Of a stretch of DNA of 64,000 nt, positions 35,713-49,139 are shown one piece after another. A program made the translations under genes and the position numbers. The DNA lies in contig VTPC01000971.1 in assembly GCA_011009095.1 (NCBI GenBank), forward strand, positions 162,646-226,645, written 5' to 3'. The notes beneath the pieces are model-generated. The model was not told the origin of the DNA. It did not search any database and saw only the letters and a program-made list of their open reading frames with translations. Position 1 is the stretch's first letter; every line of letters begins with the position of its first letter. The stretch comes from Ignelater luminosus (lineage: Eukaryota; Arthropoda; Insecta; Coleoptera; Elateridae).

Positions 35713-36075
35713 AGCGGAGATAAGATGCATCCTTGCTCACGCCTCTTAATTTCTATTTCTATCTTGGCATCTACTTCTGTGGTTTTCAGAATTTGCAATA
35801 ATTTGACATGTTGAACTCGAGCGAATGCTTTCTCCAAATCTACTGAGTGCATGTATACGCTGTGGTTAACGTCCCGGCATTTTTGTATTAAAACTTGTGT
35901 ACAAAATAATGCTTTACGTGTGCCTTGACCGCTTCTGAAACCGATTTGCGTTTTTCCAACTTTGCAGTCAATCTTTTTATAAACACTAGCATGTAGCACT
36001 CTTAGAAAGATTTTTAAAACGTGGCTCATCAAGCTAATCGTGCTATGATCACTGCATTCTAACTTTCCTTACATA

Positions 36076-39000
36076 GGTTAATCCATTGAGCACAGCCTAC
36101 GCGACTCCTTATGTTTCAGATTTCCAGAAATCTTCGTTTGAGAACCCTGCAAGACCGATAATTTCTAGAACCGATCTGACACAAATGAAGTTAAAGTTTT
36201 TGAAAATCTCGGTAGGTTCCAAAAGCTACTACTTGTACTTGCCAGTATTGATCAATGTTTTTCAAAAAGAGTAACAGTTAAGGAGAATTTTTCTGAATGA
36301 ACATTAACAAATTTGGGCGTTCCGAAAAAGGTAAGTAGTTTAAAACATCCTATTACGTCCATAGAGTCTAATTGACTTCGAAAACCTAATTTAATCCCGA
36401 GACACTTCAACCACAAATGGATTTTTGATGTGTACAAGATAGTTTTCTTTAGACATGAACAAAAAGTTTACGCCAAGAAGAAGAAGCTGGTATCTGATCT
36501 AAAATTCTAAGTGAACAGAAACTTTTTTCCTGATATTGTATAACATCAGTAGTTATTAAAAGCTACAAGAACAGGAAGGGCATTTTGAGGGAAATACCAT
36601 CTTGTGTGTTAAAAGATTATGGTTGGGTCTTTTGAGAAGCCTTTTAATCTTTTCTCTCAAAATTGTAAAATGCTTTTTACTAAGAAGAATAAGAATCTAG
36701 ATAACAGCCAGGTTATTTATTTTCTTGGAAATCAATCATGTTGCACAAGAAACAAGAGTAGGTAAAATGAAACTCTCACATGGTATAATACAACAATTTT
36801 CGACAATGATACTTCGATTGTGTTCACTTTTAGTCTATTATTTGAGAAGACTCCACTATAAAATACGCCATGATCAAAAAAAACCAAAGTACAACATCAA
36901 GATTATATTTCAGGTGTTTTACAAAATGTTCCCAATTGTTTTCGTGCTTAGACATAATTTATGTAGATTAGATTGAACTGGATATCATCTTTCAATTTCG
37001 TATTATCTTTCGAAAAAAAGACTGAAAACGATAACGTTAAATCGTACACTTTTTTGCTAGATTACGTATTTATTAGTTTGTAATGCGCATTTATTTTGCC
37101 ACAAAACAAAACCTGCCGTGTTAATTTAAATTATGGAATTGTTTGCATTTCCCACATGCTATTAATAAATTTTCCATGAGAATTCCTAATAAATGGTGTT
37201 GAAAGCAATAACATAAATTTGTCTATTTGTTTATTAATTATACTGTTTCAAAAGCAAATTGCAAACATTCCAATAACAAATTAAATTAACACATCAGGTT
37301 ATAATTAGTTATAAAATGTGTATTAATATACAAAAGAATTCAGTAATGCAAGAAAATCCCAAAGGAATAACGAACGACAGTTGAAAGAAAAGACCCCAAG
37401 GTTCTAAATATCTGTAAATGGCGTCACTAGAAATTGCGATAATTATAAGTTCACAACAAAACTAAAGGGTTTCAAAACAAATAATTCGAACCTTCCGAAG
37501 TATTCATTATTTTCTTACTGAGCGTTTTCTGAAGATTTTCATTAAATCAACAAGCCTTTAGCTGGCGATATTTAAGATTCTGAATATGCCGGCCAAATAT
37601 TTTTTAACGAATTTACATATTTAGTCTTTGGAATTTAAAAATGAGAAAATAGAAGTGTATGGTACAAAATTGCCATGCAGGACTTTTTTAATTTACAGAT
37701 ATTAAGGTCGGTAGTCAGTTTTTGATATTTGAAGCATCTGTGCTTCATCCAAATATTCTTGATAGGATCTTCATAAAAATTAGTTCGAATTCACTTTCTT
37801 TTGTTGTTTTATCTTAAAAATAAATCACGGAATATTATAATTTTTCAAAACAATTTTTATAAAATAGAAATCTTGATTTAATTTAGATTCTTTTGAGAGA
37901 AGCAATAAAGCGTTTTTTATTAATTGTTGACATTCTGAGATTGTCCAAATTAGATAAGCTTGTGTATCAATCTTTTAAAATCAAAAATAATTCCTAAATA
38001 GAAAAAACAAAGAAATAATTTGATGCCCGCCAATTTCTGAAATACGATCACATCTTCCGCATGTTGTTTTAACATTTTTTTCTGTGCGCTCCTGAATAAA
38101 CAAGAAGTCCGTGTAGAGTGGCTCTACAAATATGCCAATGCGTCAGGGTGTTTTTTCTTCATATTTACCCTCAGCATCTGTTTCCGGCTAGACTGCAAAC
38201 CCCTTTGTTACAAAGCCAAGTTGAGATCGACCGATTCTTTTTGTTGGATATCCAAAAAATACACTATACCATTGTACACGTGAAGTTATGTTAAGCTCTC
38301 TTCTTTTATGTTTGCTTTCGTATGAAATTTCGAGCTGTTCCAATAGTCTTCATTTCGGCGATTCCGAAAATGTTTTATTATATCTGTTATTTCGTACTTT
38401 GGGTTTTTTCTCTGTTTGGGAAACGCCGAATGAATAAACATTCTCGTAATGGTGCAGGTATTTAAAGGGATGGATCTGCTTTACACTACAGTGAACGACT
38501 TAAGTGAAATTGCTAAATTTATGAATGAAGCGTTTGTGTATTGGCCTTCCCTATTTATAGTACAATGGATATACGTTGAAGACCCTTAAAAGTACCTGCC
38601 TTTATAGCGAAGCAGATTTTTTCATGAAATGTATCGCATCAAAAACAGATTATATTGTTTAGACGTAGGTATCTTGATGATACTTATCTTGTTTATATTT
38701 TAAAATAAAGTTTTCCTTTACTTAAGTATTTAAATTTTGAATAAACGAGGTAGAAGCTAAGAGAAAACAGAAAGTCATTCCGTGCAAGATAATAGATTTA
38801 ATAAACTTCCTATTTTCCCTTGTTTTTCCGTGTTGTTTTATGAAGTTGGTTATTTTAAATGTTTGTTGAAAGGCAATAAAGTCGTTCCTACTGCCAGCAC
38901 CTGTGAAAACATCAAAGGAAGGGGAAAATCTTTTGTAAAAGTTACAAAAGGCGACAGATTAACACAGCACCTGTTTTGCTAGATACAACGTGTTAATTTT

Positions 39001-42000
39001 AGGCGGACTTTTCTCTTTTTTATGATCCAATTGACTCTTACTCTTAATTTTTAAATTTACATATTTAAAACCTTCCCTTTTTGTTAAAGAAGACCTTTTA
39101 GTTAGACAACTACTTTGAAAATTAGCTTTTTAGAAAGATAAGTAGTTCCACTTTACAGTATCTTTAGGCAGGAACTGTTTTTACTTTCTAAATTATATCA
39201 AATAGAAGGCTAATTCAAATAATTAAAGACAAAGCTCTTAAACTTGCAGGGTTTAAATTAGTGAGATTAACAAAACAGTGGCAATGTCCGTCTGCAATAT
39301 TCTAATTTTATTTCGTGCTTCAAGGTTCCAAGTTATAATGCTTAGTGAAGTTTGCTGTCTTCGTAGAGGCAGTGCTTTGTTGATACACAAACCGCATGAC
39401 CACCGGGTCTACCCCTTGGGAACCCTTTGGCTACTCGTATGCCATAACAAATATTAGTATACGATAGGCCTTGCAACCCTCGATTCTGCTATCGTAAGAT
39501 ATAACCCTTCATTAACCTCCTTGGATATAAGCTCGGGTTACGCTCCAATATCCCCTAAGATGATACATATTGAAAAGAGTACAATAATTATTCATACGCT
39601 CCTTGTATCAACTGCATTAACGAAACCAACGCATCCACTTTAGACGATTCGGTTTATTCTTTTATGGTTTTATCGGATTATCGCTTGGCAACCATCCCTT
39701 AAAAGGGAAGCGGTCATGGGAACTCGGTGAATCATACTGCGAGATGACGAATATGACTTGCATGTCGTGAAACACATAAATATCGGACTTACCCTGATTT
39801 ATAGCTGCGAGGGGTGACCATTTTCGTTTCAGACCCTACTTAATTTTGCTGATTGCTTTATAATTAATAAGCAGAAACGTGTGTAATATTTTCTAAGCTG
39901 GGAAATTTCGGTACTAAAATTATAATTGATGGTTTGGTGCCACGTTTTTATGAAAAAAACTAGTGCGTAAGTACAACCGTAAATTCTAAAGACTTAAAAA
40001 TAAATTATTTGGTGTCCCTGGATATAGCGAAAATACAGAGAGAAAACGCTTTTTTTCAACGACGACTCCCATCAAAATGTGACACTTTTCTACGTGAAAC
40101 TCTTGAAATATTTATTACTCGCCTATATTGTACCTTTATAAATCTGCGATGTACGTACTGACGACATTTTCGTTTATTCTTCACAGGACTATGGTATTAA
40201 CTATATTAATTGTCTTTAGTTCTTTACAGTAAAATTGTTAAAAATTGTGTTTCAAGTACATTTTATAAAATGGAATAAATAATTATTTCTAAGGGAGTTT
40301 AGTAATTATAGTAAGAACGTTTGTGTTAAACTGTTTAGGAAATGTTGATTATAACTTTTGAACGGTATTTGAGATTTAATTAAAGTAAAACTTTACAAAT
40401 AATTATTACAAGCACCGCTCTTTTATGTACTTCGGTTACTTTTATATTAGATAGAGGATAGCATAATGAAGTCATTGTAAGTATTACCTATATTTATTTT
40501 TTTGTTTTGAAAAGAATTCTTGAAAATTCTTAATGGACTTTCAAAAAATGTATTGCTGGTTTGTATTAAATATGACTTCCGCCTTCTGACCTTCCTTTCC
40601 GATTTGCTGTTTTATAAAACATAATTTCAACATATCAACCGCTTGTCATTTTGGGAGGACAGCACGTGTTTGGTAAACTCGACAGAGCATAAAATTTAAT
40701 ATTTGTAATCATAAAGGACATGGGACAGGATATTCTGGGAATCTAAAACCATAGCAAATATAAGACTGATTTCCTAATTCTTCTCTTTAATATTTAGTGA
40801 TGCCTTTTCTCTTCCTGACTTTTTAATGTATATATTGACTGATATTGGGATATCTAATATAGAATTCATTTTTTTTACCTTTTCTCGATTTTCTGATATA
40901 TTATGGTTGCACATTGTATGTTTTAATATTTTTCAATTTCCCTGAAAATATGACAGCACGTTCATTTTATATGATGCTCTTTGTGTACCTTCTTTGATGA
41001 TGTGTTGAGAATATGATGGAATTCATAACGGAGAGAAGCAAACTGATTTTTTGTAGGTGTTGTGTCACATAATCGGTAGTAAGGGAGAGGAAAATTTTGG
41101 TTATCATTTATAGTTTTTAGATTTTAGCCTGTTACTTATTGCCCCCGAAATAAAAACATCTGGGCAAAGAGAAATAACGTTTTTCGGCCTATCTTAGGAA
41201 CAATAGCGAAAAGGACGAGGAAATTTCATGTTATGCCGGCTTTTAGCAGGCATGCATTTAGTTGTTTGGATAATACTTAATTGCGAACAAATAAGTCTTA
41301 AATACTTCACGTTTACGTTTCAATTGTACTTTCACCAACTGCTGCCTGCTCCTGCAAGCAAAAGTTTTTCAAAGCATTTCTGAGCATACCAAAATGTCTC
41401 TCGAAGCTCAAAACAAAATCCTTTTGCGACAAGTTTGTTAATTTAGGTATACATAATTACAAAGATCTTTATTTTATTTATTAATGAATTTGATAAGATG
41501 AAATATGCCGGATAGAGGACTTTGAACTGGATGTCACCATGGCTACAACTATATCCTGCATATGCTGCTCCTCCTACTCTTGGTAATACTTTTGTAAGAC
41601 ACGTGTTTATTTGTTTTGCTTTTTCCGTTGTTTTAAGTGTCTATCTAACATAATCTTTTAGTTTTATAACCTTTTCTTTTACCTTAACGTTTTTAGAAAT
41701 GTTTCTCTAGACTTTCTAGTTCAAATCTCTTTTCCTTGCTTTGAAGCAAAATACAACTTAATATATAATTAGTTTAACTGAATTTATTATTTATAACCAC
41801 AATTCTAAATGCCTATAGTGTTTATCAGGTAAAGAAATCAGTGTCAGCTCTTATTCTGGATTTTCTTGTACAGAAGAACTGTTCAAGTGGAGCATAGCCT
41901 GAGAGAGATGGAAAGGGCAAGATTGGGTGCCTTCACACATCCGCACACCATAAGTGATTAAGTTACTTGTTCCTGGAGTTTCTCACTAATTCCGAATAGG

Positions 42001-42109
42001 AAAGGAAAACGATCCCATCAAAGTGTCTAAACTGGACTTGTTTAACTTACGCTTTTTATCTCAAAATCTTTTGGGCCTATTTGGATGGTTTTTGGATAGA
42101 TGGTAAAAT
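36076..42109. other. Long non-coding stretch
   Basis: No gene is supported. Frames at 36086-36274, 36252-36437, 36725-36976 and 38782-38982 have no motif. A less AT-rich patch at about 39330-39850 was read on both strands without recognisable protein or RNA. The rest is AT-rich. Confidence 0.5.
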
Positions 42110-42180
42110 CAGTGGCGTAAATAATGGACGCAAAAGCCCGCAGTGCGGGGGCCGAAGGATTTGCAGATCCCATAGTCGTT
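42110..42180 (+). mobile_element. Solo hAT terminus
   Basis: CAGTGGCGTAA at 42110 leads into gcaaaagcccgcagtgcggg, the typical start and GC-rich subterminal part of a common hAT group in insects. No partner end or transposase is visible nearby, so only one terminus survives. Confidence 0.6.
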
Positions 42181-42459
42181 TACAGCTATGAAACAAAAGT
42201 AGCCATATAATTAGAAAAGTCTGGATAAACGATTCTTTTACTACCTAGTTCATTTTAGTTTTCATTTTTAACTAAAATACCTATTATGTTGTCAGGTAGG
42301 TAGTCGGTTTATTGCAATTTGCCGGAAGTTATATCTCCGTCGGTATTTTCGTATTTATAGCACATTTTCGATATCTCAGAAAAAATCCCCATTTCTGTAA
42401 AAGGGCAATAATATTCATTCCACATCTGTCCAAGATATGGAACCCCAACAGAGAAATTC

Positions 42460-43436
42460 TTGGTCCACCAGGTTGGGGGTTATGACGATGGGCCTGCTCC
42501 TCATCTCATGGAAAAATTGATAAACACAAGAAATTTTTACCATTTGCCTCGGAAACAGGGCGGATCTAAATTACGACAAACGCCAAGAAAACGCGTTATG
42601 AGAATGGCTATTTGGAATATCCAAGGATTGAGGACCAAGCAAACAGAGGTTTTTAAAGAATTAGAGAAAACAAAAATTGATACTTGTGTCTTCACGGAAA
42701 CAAAGAAGAAAGATACAGGGAATGAAGAGATAGGAAAGTATATACACATGTACAGTGGTGTAAACCGGGAGGCTAGGGCAAAAAGAGGAGTTTCTATAGC
42801 AATAAAAAGTATACAAAGTTGGGAAAAAATAGATGAGCAAATAATAACAGTGGAAATAAGAAAGCATGGCCATGACGAAACTCATGCTGACTATATGTTC
42901 AGAAAGTTAACAACACGGTATAAAAAACGGGGACTAAAAATTAATGCGAATAAAACAGAATATCTAAGAATAGAAGATCAGGAAGATCCCGAGTTGGAAA
43001 TCAAAGGTATTAAAAGAACCAATGAATTCAAATACCTAGGTAGTATTATATCGCAAGAGGGAACACCAGCGAAAGATATATAAAGCAGACTGCAACAAGG
43101 TCAGAAATGTATCAGAATTCTAAATTCCTTACTTTGGTCGAGCAAAATCAAACTGAAGACAAAGCTGACAATTTACAAAGTAATTGTAGAGCAGATTATG
43201 ACGTATGGGTTGGCAGCTTACGGCTAAAGATAAAAAAAATGTGGAAATGACAGTAACAAGACAATTGCTATTGTATGACCATGCCATGAGAATGACAGAA
43301 ATAAGATGGCCAAAAAGAGCTACTATATATTACCCAACAGAAGGAAAAGGGGAAAAGCGGCAACATCATGGAGAGAAGGGGTTAAACAAAGTATGGAAGA
43401 CAAAACCATTACGCACATAGGTTTTGAGGTAGGTCA
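42460..43436 (+). pseudogene. LINE with large internal deletion: endonuclease start joined to RT end
   Basis: The frame 42460-43083 (207 codons) starts with an untypical leader, then the AP-endonuclease N-terminus: MRMAIWNIQGLRTKQTEVF with the active-site Asn at residue 53, TETKK with the metal-binding Glu at 80, and RGVSIAIKS. At about residue 138-145 it jumps to the end of an RT: YMFRKLTTRY, KINANKTEYL and NEFKYLGSIISQEGT. After the stop at 43081-43083 the same protein continues as SRLQQGQKCIRILNSLL, and at 43205 onward as LLLYDHAMRMTEIRWPKRA, ending after another frame change with KAATSWREGVKQSMEDK. The catalytic YADD region and most of the endonuclease are deleted. The two halves are in frame across the junction. 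Confidence 0.85.
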
Positions 43437-45540
43437 CTTTGGGATCATTTCGATTACATGATTGGTCTCCTTTGTTGATATTGAATTGAAAAGAATTACA
43501 GGCAGATAACTAACGGGAATAGAAAAATGATATTTTGTTCGTGTGCTTGGGAAATTATATGGGGAAAAACTCATAAAAATGTTGTCAGTTGAAAACAAAA
43601 GACGGCCTTTGCGCAAGTGCCGTATTGTGCCAAGTTGGAGAACACGCCGAAATTTTAAGAACTTTCCAAATCACCAAAGATTCTAGACGATCATGGTATG
43701 AACTCTTCTAGCGAAGTGCAAATGTCATTTGATTTGTTCTTGTTCTTCCCCACCCACATTAACGAGTCTAGAAATAGAGCGTTTTGTCCTCTATCTTTGA
43801 AACGGTAAGTTGTATTGGTATTTGCGGTACTGGACTAAAACAGTTTATATCAGTGCAGAGTCCATTCGTCTGTCTATAAAACAATATTCGGGGATGCTTC
43901 CATCTTCAGATCCAACAAAATAGAAAACCAGAAGTAATGCAGAAACGACCATCATAACTAAACAAATGATGTCTGACGAGTAAAATTAATACCGCTTGCT
44001 AATCATTGAGATTTTTAAATGCAGGAATTAGCCATATGGAGTATATTCGGATGAGGGCAGCTCGAAAGAGATCAACTACCCGAAATCTGCTAGCGGTGGA
44101 TAGAGAAGAAAATTTATTCTCGTCAAGGTTTTTTTGTATTTTAAATTTTCCTATTCATGCAGCGTTGTTTTCTGAATTCACTTTTGCATTAAGGTTGTAT
44201 TTTCTGGAATAATATGAAAGAATCACCTTTCGATAGAACATTTCTGAAGAACTCATTTTGAACAGTATTTGTTGCCCCTGTATTGAACAGTGTTAGCTTT
44301 TATACACGATTTCTACGATAATATTTCATGCTGACTTTTAGACTTTCTTGGCATAAATGAAAACAAGTCGGATTATTACATTTGTTGTCATTTGAAACGT
44401 AAATGGAATATATCTGAAGGAAGCTGAACAGAAATATTTTTCAAGAATTCATGCCCTTTCAATGTTTCGGAAAATTTCTCGAGAATACAAAATTGGTTCT
44501 GCCCATAAGTTATTTCTATCAGACTTTTAAGTTTTGCTATTTCCTTGTACAGATTTCTTGGTATATGAAACTTCTTTTCAGAATTTTCAATTTGCTGTTT
44601 CAAATTCCTATTCCGCGCTTTTATATGAAATGATTACATTACACTACGACTTTCGAAATCCTTTTACTGTATTTTATCTACAAAGCTGTCTAAGCACATT
44701 ATTAGGAAGGAAGCTTTAACTCTAAATCAAATTTGAATAAGGTAACGTCTGCAGTCGTATTAAACACGCCTTTTTCTCTCGATATTGATTACTGTTCTTC
44801 TTCTTGGGGCATATTTTGCAAGATCAATAATTATTATTGTCGTTTAGCCCGAAAAGCATGAAATATTTCACTCTTTATCAGCTACATTTATCAATAATTT
44901 ACTAATGCTAAGTTTTATCGAGATTGGCTTTTGATTTGCATTAATGGATTATTTTTAATTATCTATACATTTCTAAGTTGTTCTGGTGCGTATGGGTGTT
45001 GTTTTTTAAGTTTCATTGATTTAATCATTCGTTCTAAATAAACCCAAATGCTTTTTAGTACCCTTTATACCCTAAAGATTGTAAAATTGTTTTCGTATAA
45101 CAACAAACTTATTTTTAGCCCAAGTTAACCTAAACTGCTTATGCTATGATACCTACTTTACACGCAAATTGTTGTGGGACCCAGCAACTTTGGAGAACAA
45201 CGAAAGCAAATTAACGTAATTAACATGTCTTTGGTAAGTCCGTAATACCGCATCAAAATATATTTTAGACAAGAAACCGCTAAATAAACATTTAGTTAGA
45301 ACAAAAACTACTTTGCATTTAAAAGAACTATAGAAATATTTGGATGACTATTTTTAGTCGATTTTTTTTTGATAAATAGTTTTATAATTACATGCTAAAA
45401 TCACCAACTGTTCTCAAGCTATTCCTTTTTTGACAGTTTTCACCAACATTTCCGCCCACTGAAATAGGAGAAATACATATCAATAGGCAAATTATAATGT
45501 ATTAAAGAAACAACTGCCTAAATAAATTCGTAAAGGTTTA
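43437..45540. other. Non-coding DNA
   Basis: Several frames of 60 to 71 codons (43434-43616, 44006-44212, 44388-44719) have no motif. No other structure is seen. Confidence 0.5.
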
Positions 45541-45613
45541 CGACCCTCTTAAAACCAACACGCAACTCCACGGGTGGGTCGCACCCCACAGGCTGCAAAA
45601 TGCTGGTCTAGAC
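45541..45613 (-). mobile_element. Solo hAT terminus
   Basis: Read on the minus strand from 45605: CAGCATTTTGCAGCCTGTGG, then ggtgcgacccacccg. This follows the familiar hAT end CAGxGGTTCTCAACCTGTGGG with a tgcgaccc tract. The other end is missing. The adjoining 8 bases gtctagac may be a remnant of the target duplication. Confidence 0.55.
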
Positions 45614-48294
45614 AATATGTTTCTAAAATGGTAACATGAGATAGAGAGGTCAAGGAAGCTTATGAAATTCTTTATAACAATATTATACCGTTGATCAAAT
45701 TAAATTGAATTAAATTGGCATTTCTCGTTCTTCTGATACAGAAAACAGATGTTTTCGGACTCGACGTTTATAAAAAGTCTGTGAATATTTTATTAATATC
45801 TAATGATTGAATGGAAACGAAGTTTTCGAGAAGACTTAACTGGGTCATCGTACTAAATATAGAAAAAAATAGCTTTTTTGATGAAATTTTTTGAATAATC
45901 ACGAATCAATGTTTAATGTTTGCCATTAAGGAGATTTAGTTATGTAAGTGCTGTCTGTCGTGCATGAACTCACAGCCAATTATTTTAGTATTTATTTGAC
46001 TTTTAACTTCTAACGAACACGATGAAAAGTCACTCAATCAGTAATAAGTAACTAATTTGGTTGAATCTTTATTTTTTATTTATAAATTAATTATTGACAT
46101 AAGTGTTGGTTTTTCTATTGGTTACTTATAAAATGTGTTCAAAATTCGAGACTAAACCACCGAAATTTGGGAAACCACAAGAAACAAAAATGTCGATTAG
46201 AATCATAATGTTGCCTGATCTGGAGATCAGTTTGGTACTGACTTTGTTCCTTCAAAGTAGTTTGGTAAATGCAAAGTGGTTGAGAATTTAATCAACAATA
46301 TGTAAAGGAGCTGCTATAGGGATTACTTTATTTCATTCCGAAGATTCCAATTTATATTAATTTCCAAAACGCAGTGATGTAATTAGAGTTTTGAGTATTT
46401 ACATGAAAAAACATCTTGTTCGTTTACGACTTATTCCAAGTCTTGACCCCGGAAAAGAGCTGGGCTGTATTGGGTAACGACGTAAATAAGAAGATTGTGG
46501 AATATGCTTCTACTTTTGCCTGTTTTAAAATTGTTTTGCTGCTGGAATTATTTTGGATTGGGGAAGCAGAATCAATTAAAGCCTTTAATGGTTGTTACGT
46601 TGTGAAAAATCTTTATTTTGATGCACCTTGTACCCTTTTAACTTAAAATATATTTTGTTTTAATTTCAATAATTTTCTCATATATTGGATTTTTATTAAT
46701 TAGTTCCTACTTTTATTTATTTTTCTGGTTATCTAATAATTCTGTTTCGTATCTATGTTTACGAAATTAGCTGTTTGGTTTTTAGGTAAATCCTCCTAGT
46801 GACATCTAGAGATTAACATTTGTTTTATGTTGAGAATAACGGCGCATGCGTTACTTTGCAAGCTCGCTGGTCTGTATTGTGAATCCTTCCTCTTTCTCGT
46901 TCTTTCGTTTTGAAGGGCCACATGATGTTCTTTGTGCCTCCGTTAGAAATTCAAGTAAACCATTTTTGTATCAATTTTATTTCGTCTAATCCTTGATTGC
47001 TTCTATAGGATTGCCTTCCTCCCTTTTCTTTTCTCGTTGCTTTATCTACAAATTACCGTATTCATTGCAATTTGGTAAAAAATGTACAAAGGAATCAAAA
47101 GGGCGTGGTCGCCATCTTGATGCTAATAGTTTACAAGAAATTTTATAGAACAATTATCGATTCCTAAACGATACGTTGGCTTATGGATATTCCTCCACAT
47201 TTGCCAGCTCATGTCAACCCAGAATAAATAGAGAATCCAGTTATTGTCGTGTATGCAGAAATATAGGACGAGTAAGACAACGTAAGGTATTTGCTCCTTT
47301 AAACATTATTTTAATATTTTCTTGCTGGTGATCAAGTTAGAAATTCATTGTTTAAGCTGTGTTTATCGTTAAATTAGTGTTTATTTAAATATATATAAAA
47401 TTAAATTCTTATTAAAATCTTATGGTGAGGTTCCTGTATGACCTTGACCTTTATTGTCAATTTAAGTTCTTGTTTCGTGCTAGTTTATCATTTTCAAAGT
47501 TATTTATTAATGAATCTCTTTCTTAGTGTGATTAGAGAATTTATTGAAATCTAATTAATAAAGTTGAGTTGACAATTTTGTGTTATCATCATACTTTTGT
47601 TCAGTTTTTCTAAAATATTTGAATTTACCATTAGTTACATATTTTTAAAATTAGTAATACTGTTACGAAGGCCTTCAAGGGTATTATTTTACATCATTAA
47701 GGTAATGATCACCTTTTAGGTGAATAATATGAATGTTTAGTATTTTTCTTTCTTATTTAGGGTGAGATGTTTGTAGCTTTATTAAGCTATGATTAAATAT
47801 TATAATTACATGCCTTATCTTTTATTTTACTAAGAAAGTACTAAGCTTTAGAATTACCTGTCTCGTGCTTGTGACTAGACTTTTGGTTATCTCTCTTTTA
47901 CCAAAAACAAAGAGAGTGGCATCTCTAAAGATATTAAAGCAGGAGATACCCACGTTTCTTTATAATTCGAGAAAGAACCTGGGATCTCATTTTAACTAAG
48001 TATAGAAACAGAATCACATTAAAACTGCTACATGGTAATCTTTGAAACGAGATTTTTATAATTCAAGCACTGTTCAAATTAAACAAAACTCAGATGATCT
48101 AATTTTTGTTTTCTTTTTTTCTAGATACAGCTACGTTTATAAAAATGCGTGTTTACCACTTCATATAGCACTAATCCAACGTTCAATTTAAATCTAAAGA
48201 AAACCCCGATTTTTGGAAATCAAGATTGTGTTTTTGGAGATGCAGCCATATGAGCATCTTTTAGATAATTGATTATTCTACCCATATAATGAAA
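45614..48294. other. Non-coding AT-rich DNA
   Basis: Nothing is supported. Frames at 46103-46291 and 46416-46646 lack motifs. Confidence 0.5.
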
Positions 48295-48362
48295 ATATCT
48301 CGAGAACTACTCGAGGTTTAAAAATCAAATATCACGAGAACTACTCGAGATATAAAAATTTA
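48295..48362. repeat. Two-copy 34-bp tandem with ctcgag palindromes
   Basis: atatctcgagaactactcga at 48295 and atatcacgagaactactcga at 48329 repeat with a 34-bp period, each ending in aaaaat. The surrounding 300 bp has further gagat/cgagat words of the kind often found in insect repeats. Confidence 0.7.
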
Positions 48363-49139
48363 AATTTCATAGTCGTATTCAGCGTTAAAAACTAAGTCGA
48401 TATCATATATAATATCACTATGTCGAAAAATCGCCATTTTCTATCGAAAAGTATTCGAGATACCGATTATGTATCTGTAATCAGGAGAAAATTCTAAGTT
48501 GATTTTATACATAGTAACATGTCCTGTAAAGTTACGAGAACATAGCAACAGACAGAGAGACAGAATGTACTAATTCAGATACGAATTTTTTTAAATTTCG
48601 TCGAAAATGCTTCGGGTAGGACCACGTATGGCGGCACTATACACTTTCAAATGTATACAACTTTACTGTTTATGATAGAGAAAGTCTCATCTCTACACGA
48701 CTTAACTCCCGACCCCGAGATATAAAAGGTTTCTTTAACAGAAACAAATAAAGATGATGCTACTGCAGATAATTCATTTCCTATGCTACGCCATGTATAA
48801 TATAGAAAGTTCAATCTCCGTACGACCAACCGTTCTGGAGATACTAAAAACCCTCAGGACCAGCTTCAGACGTTAAATAAGCAAATCAACATTAGGTTCC
48901 GGTTTCCAAAAAAAGAGTCTGACTCTTGGTAAAAGTAAATTTGCTTTTTGGAAGGCGCGACGTACAAGTTCGATGCAGTTTATACTCGCACTGTGTTGTG
49001 TTGTGGGGGAGCGCAAACGCAATGTTTTGTGGAAATCCGAAGGCAACGCGCTAGTATGTACATGAGTTGTATTGTAGGCGCGTGGAAGAATACTGTTCCA
49101 GCATTTTCCTTAAGCATTGAGTAAAACCTTAGTGAGAAC
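48363..49139. other. Repeat-like non-coding DNA
   Basis: The region holds scattered words such as cgagataccg, ccgagatataaaa and ctggagatactaaaa (about 48470, 48716, 48833), suggesting an old dispersed repeat. No frame is supported. Confidence 0.4.

Larger units (their letters stand above)
35017..36075 (-). pseudogene. LINE reverse transcriptase, 3' half, with internal inverted insertion
   Basis: The minus strand reads ECSDHSTISLMSHVLKIFL, GKTQIGFRSGQGTRKALF, HSVDLEKAFARVQH (first palm Asp kept) and QGCILSPLLFNLY. After a frame change comes NIRHTDDTLIL, where the catalytic YADD box has become HTDD with both Asp kept. Then follow KMKQVLTSHDLNI, LLYGVKAWTV, LKIRWTDQVIN, LRKLEYLGHVMRNPEKY and LIIQGKMQGKRSVGR. 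The tail ends in a GAAGAAGAAG run (plus-strand ttcttcttcttcg near 35021). This is the RT and C-terminal part of an endonuclease-bearing LINE; the clade is not settled by eye. The 5' half is missing, as usual for LINE insertions. Between LLYGVKAW and LKIRW a 67-bp block copied from elsewhere in the same RT sits in inverted orientation (listed separately). Confidence 0.88.

Noticed and set aside
39330-39850. Less AT-rich patch that might hold a gene
   Set aside because: Both strands were read; stops are frequent and no protein or RNA motif appears.
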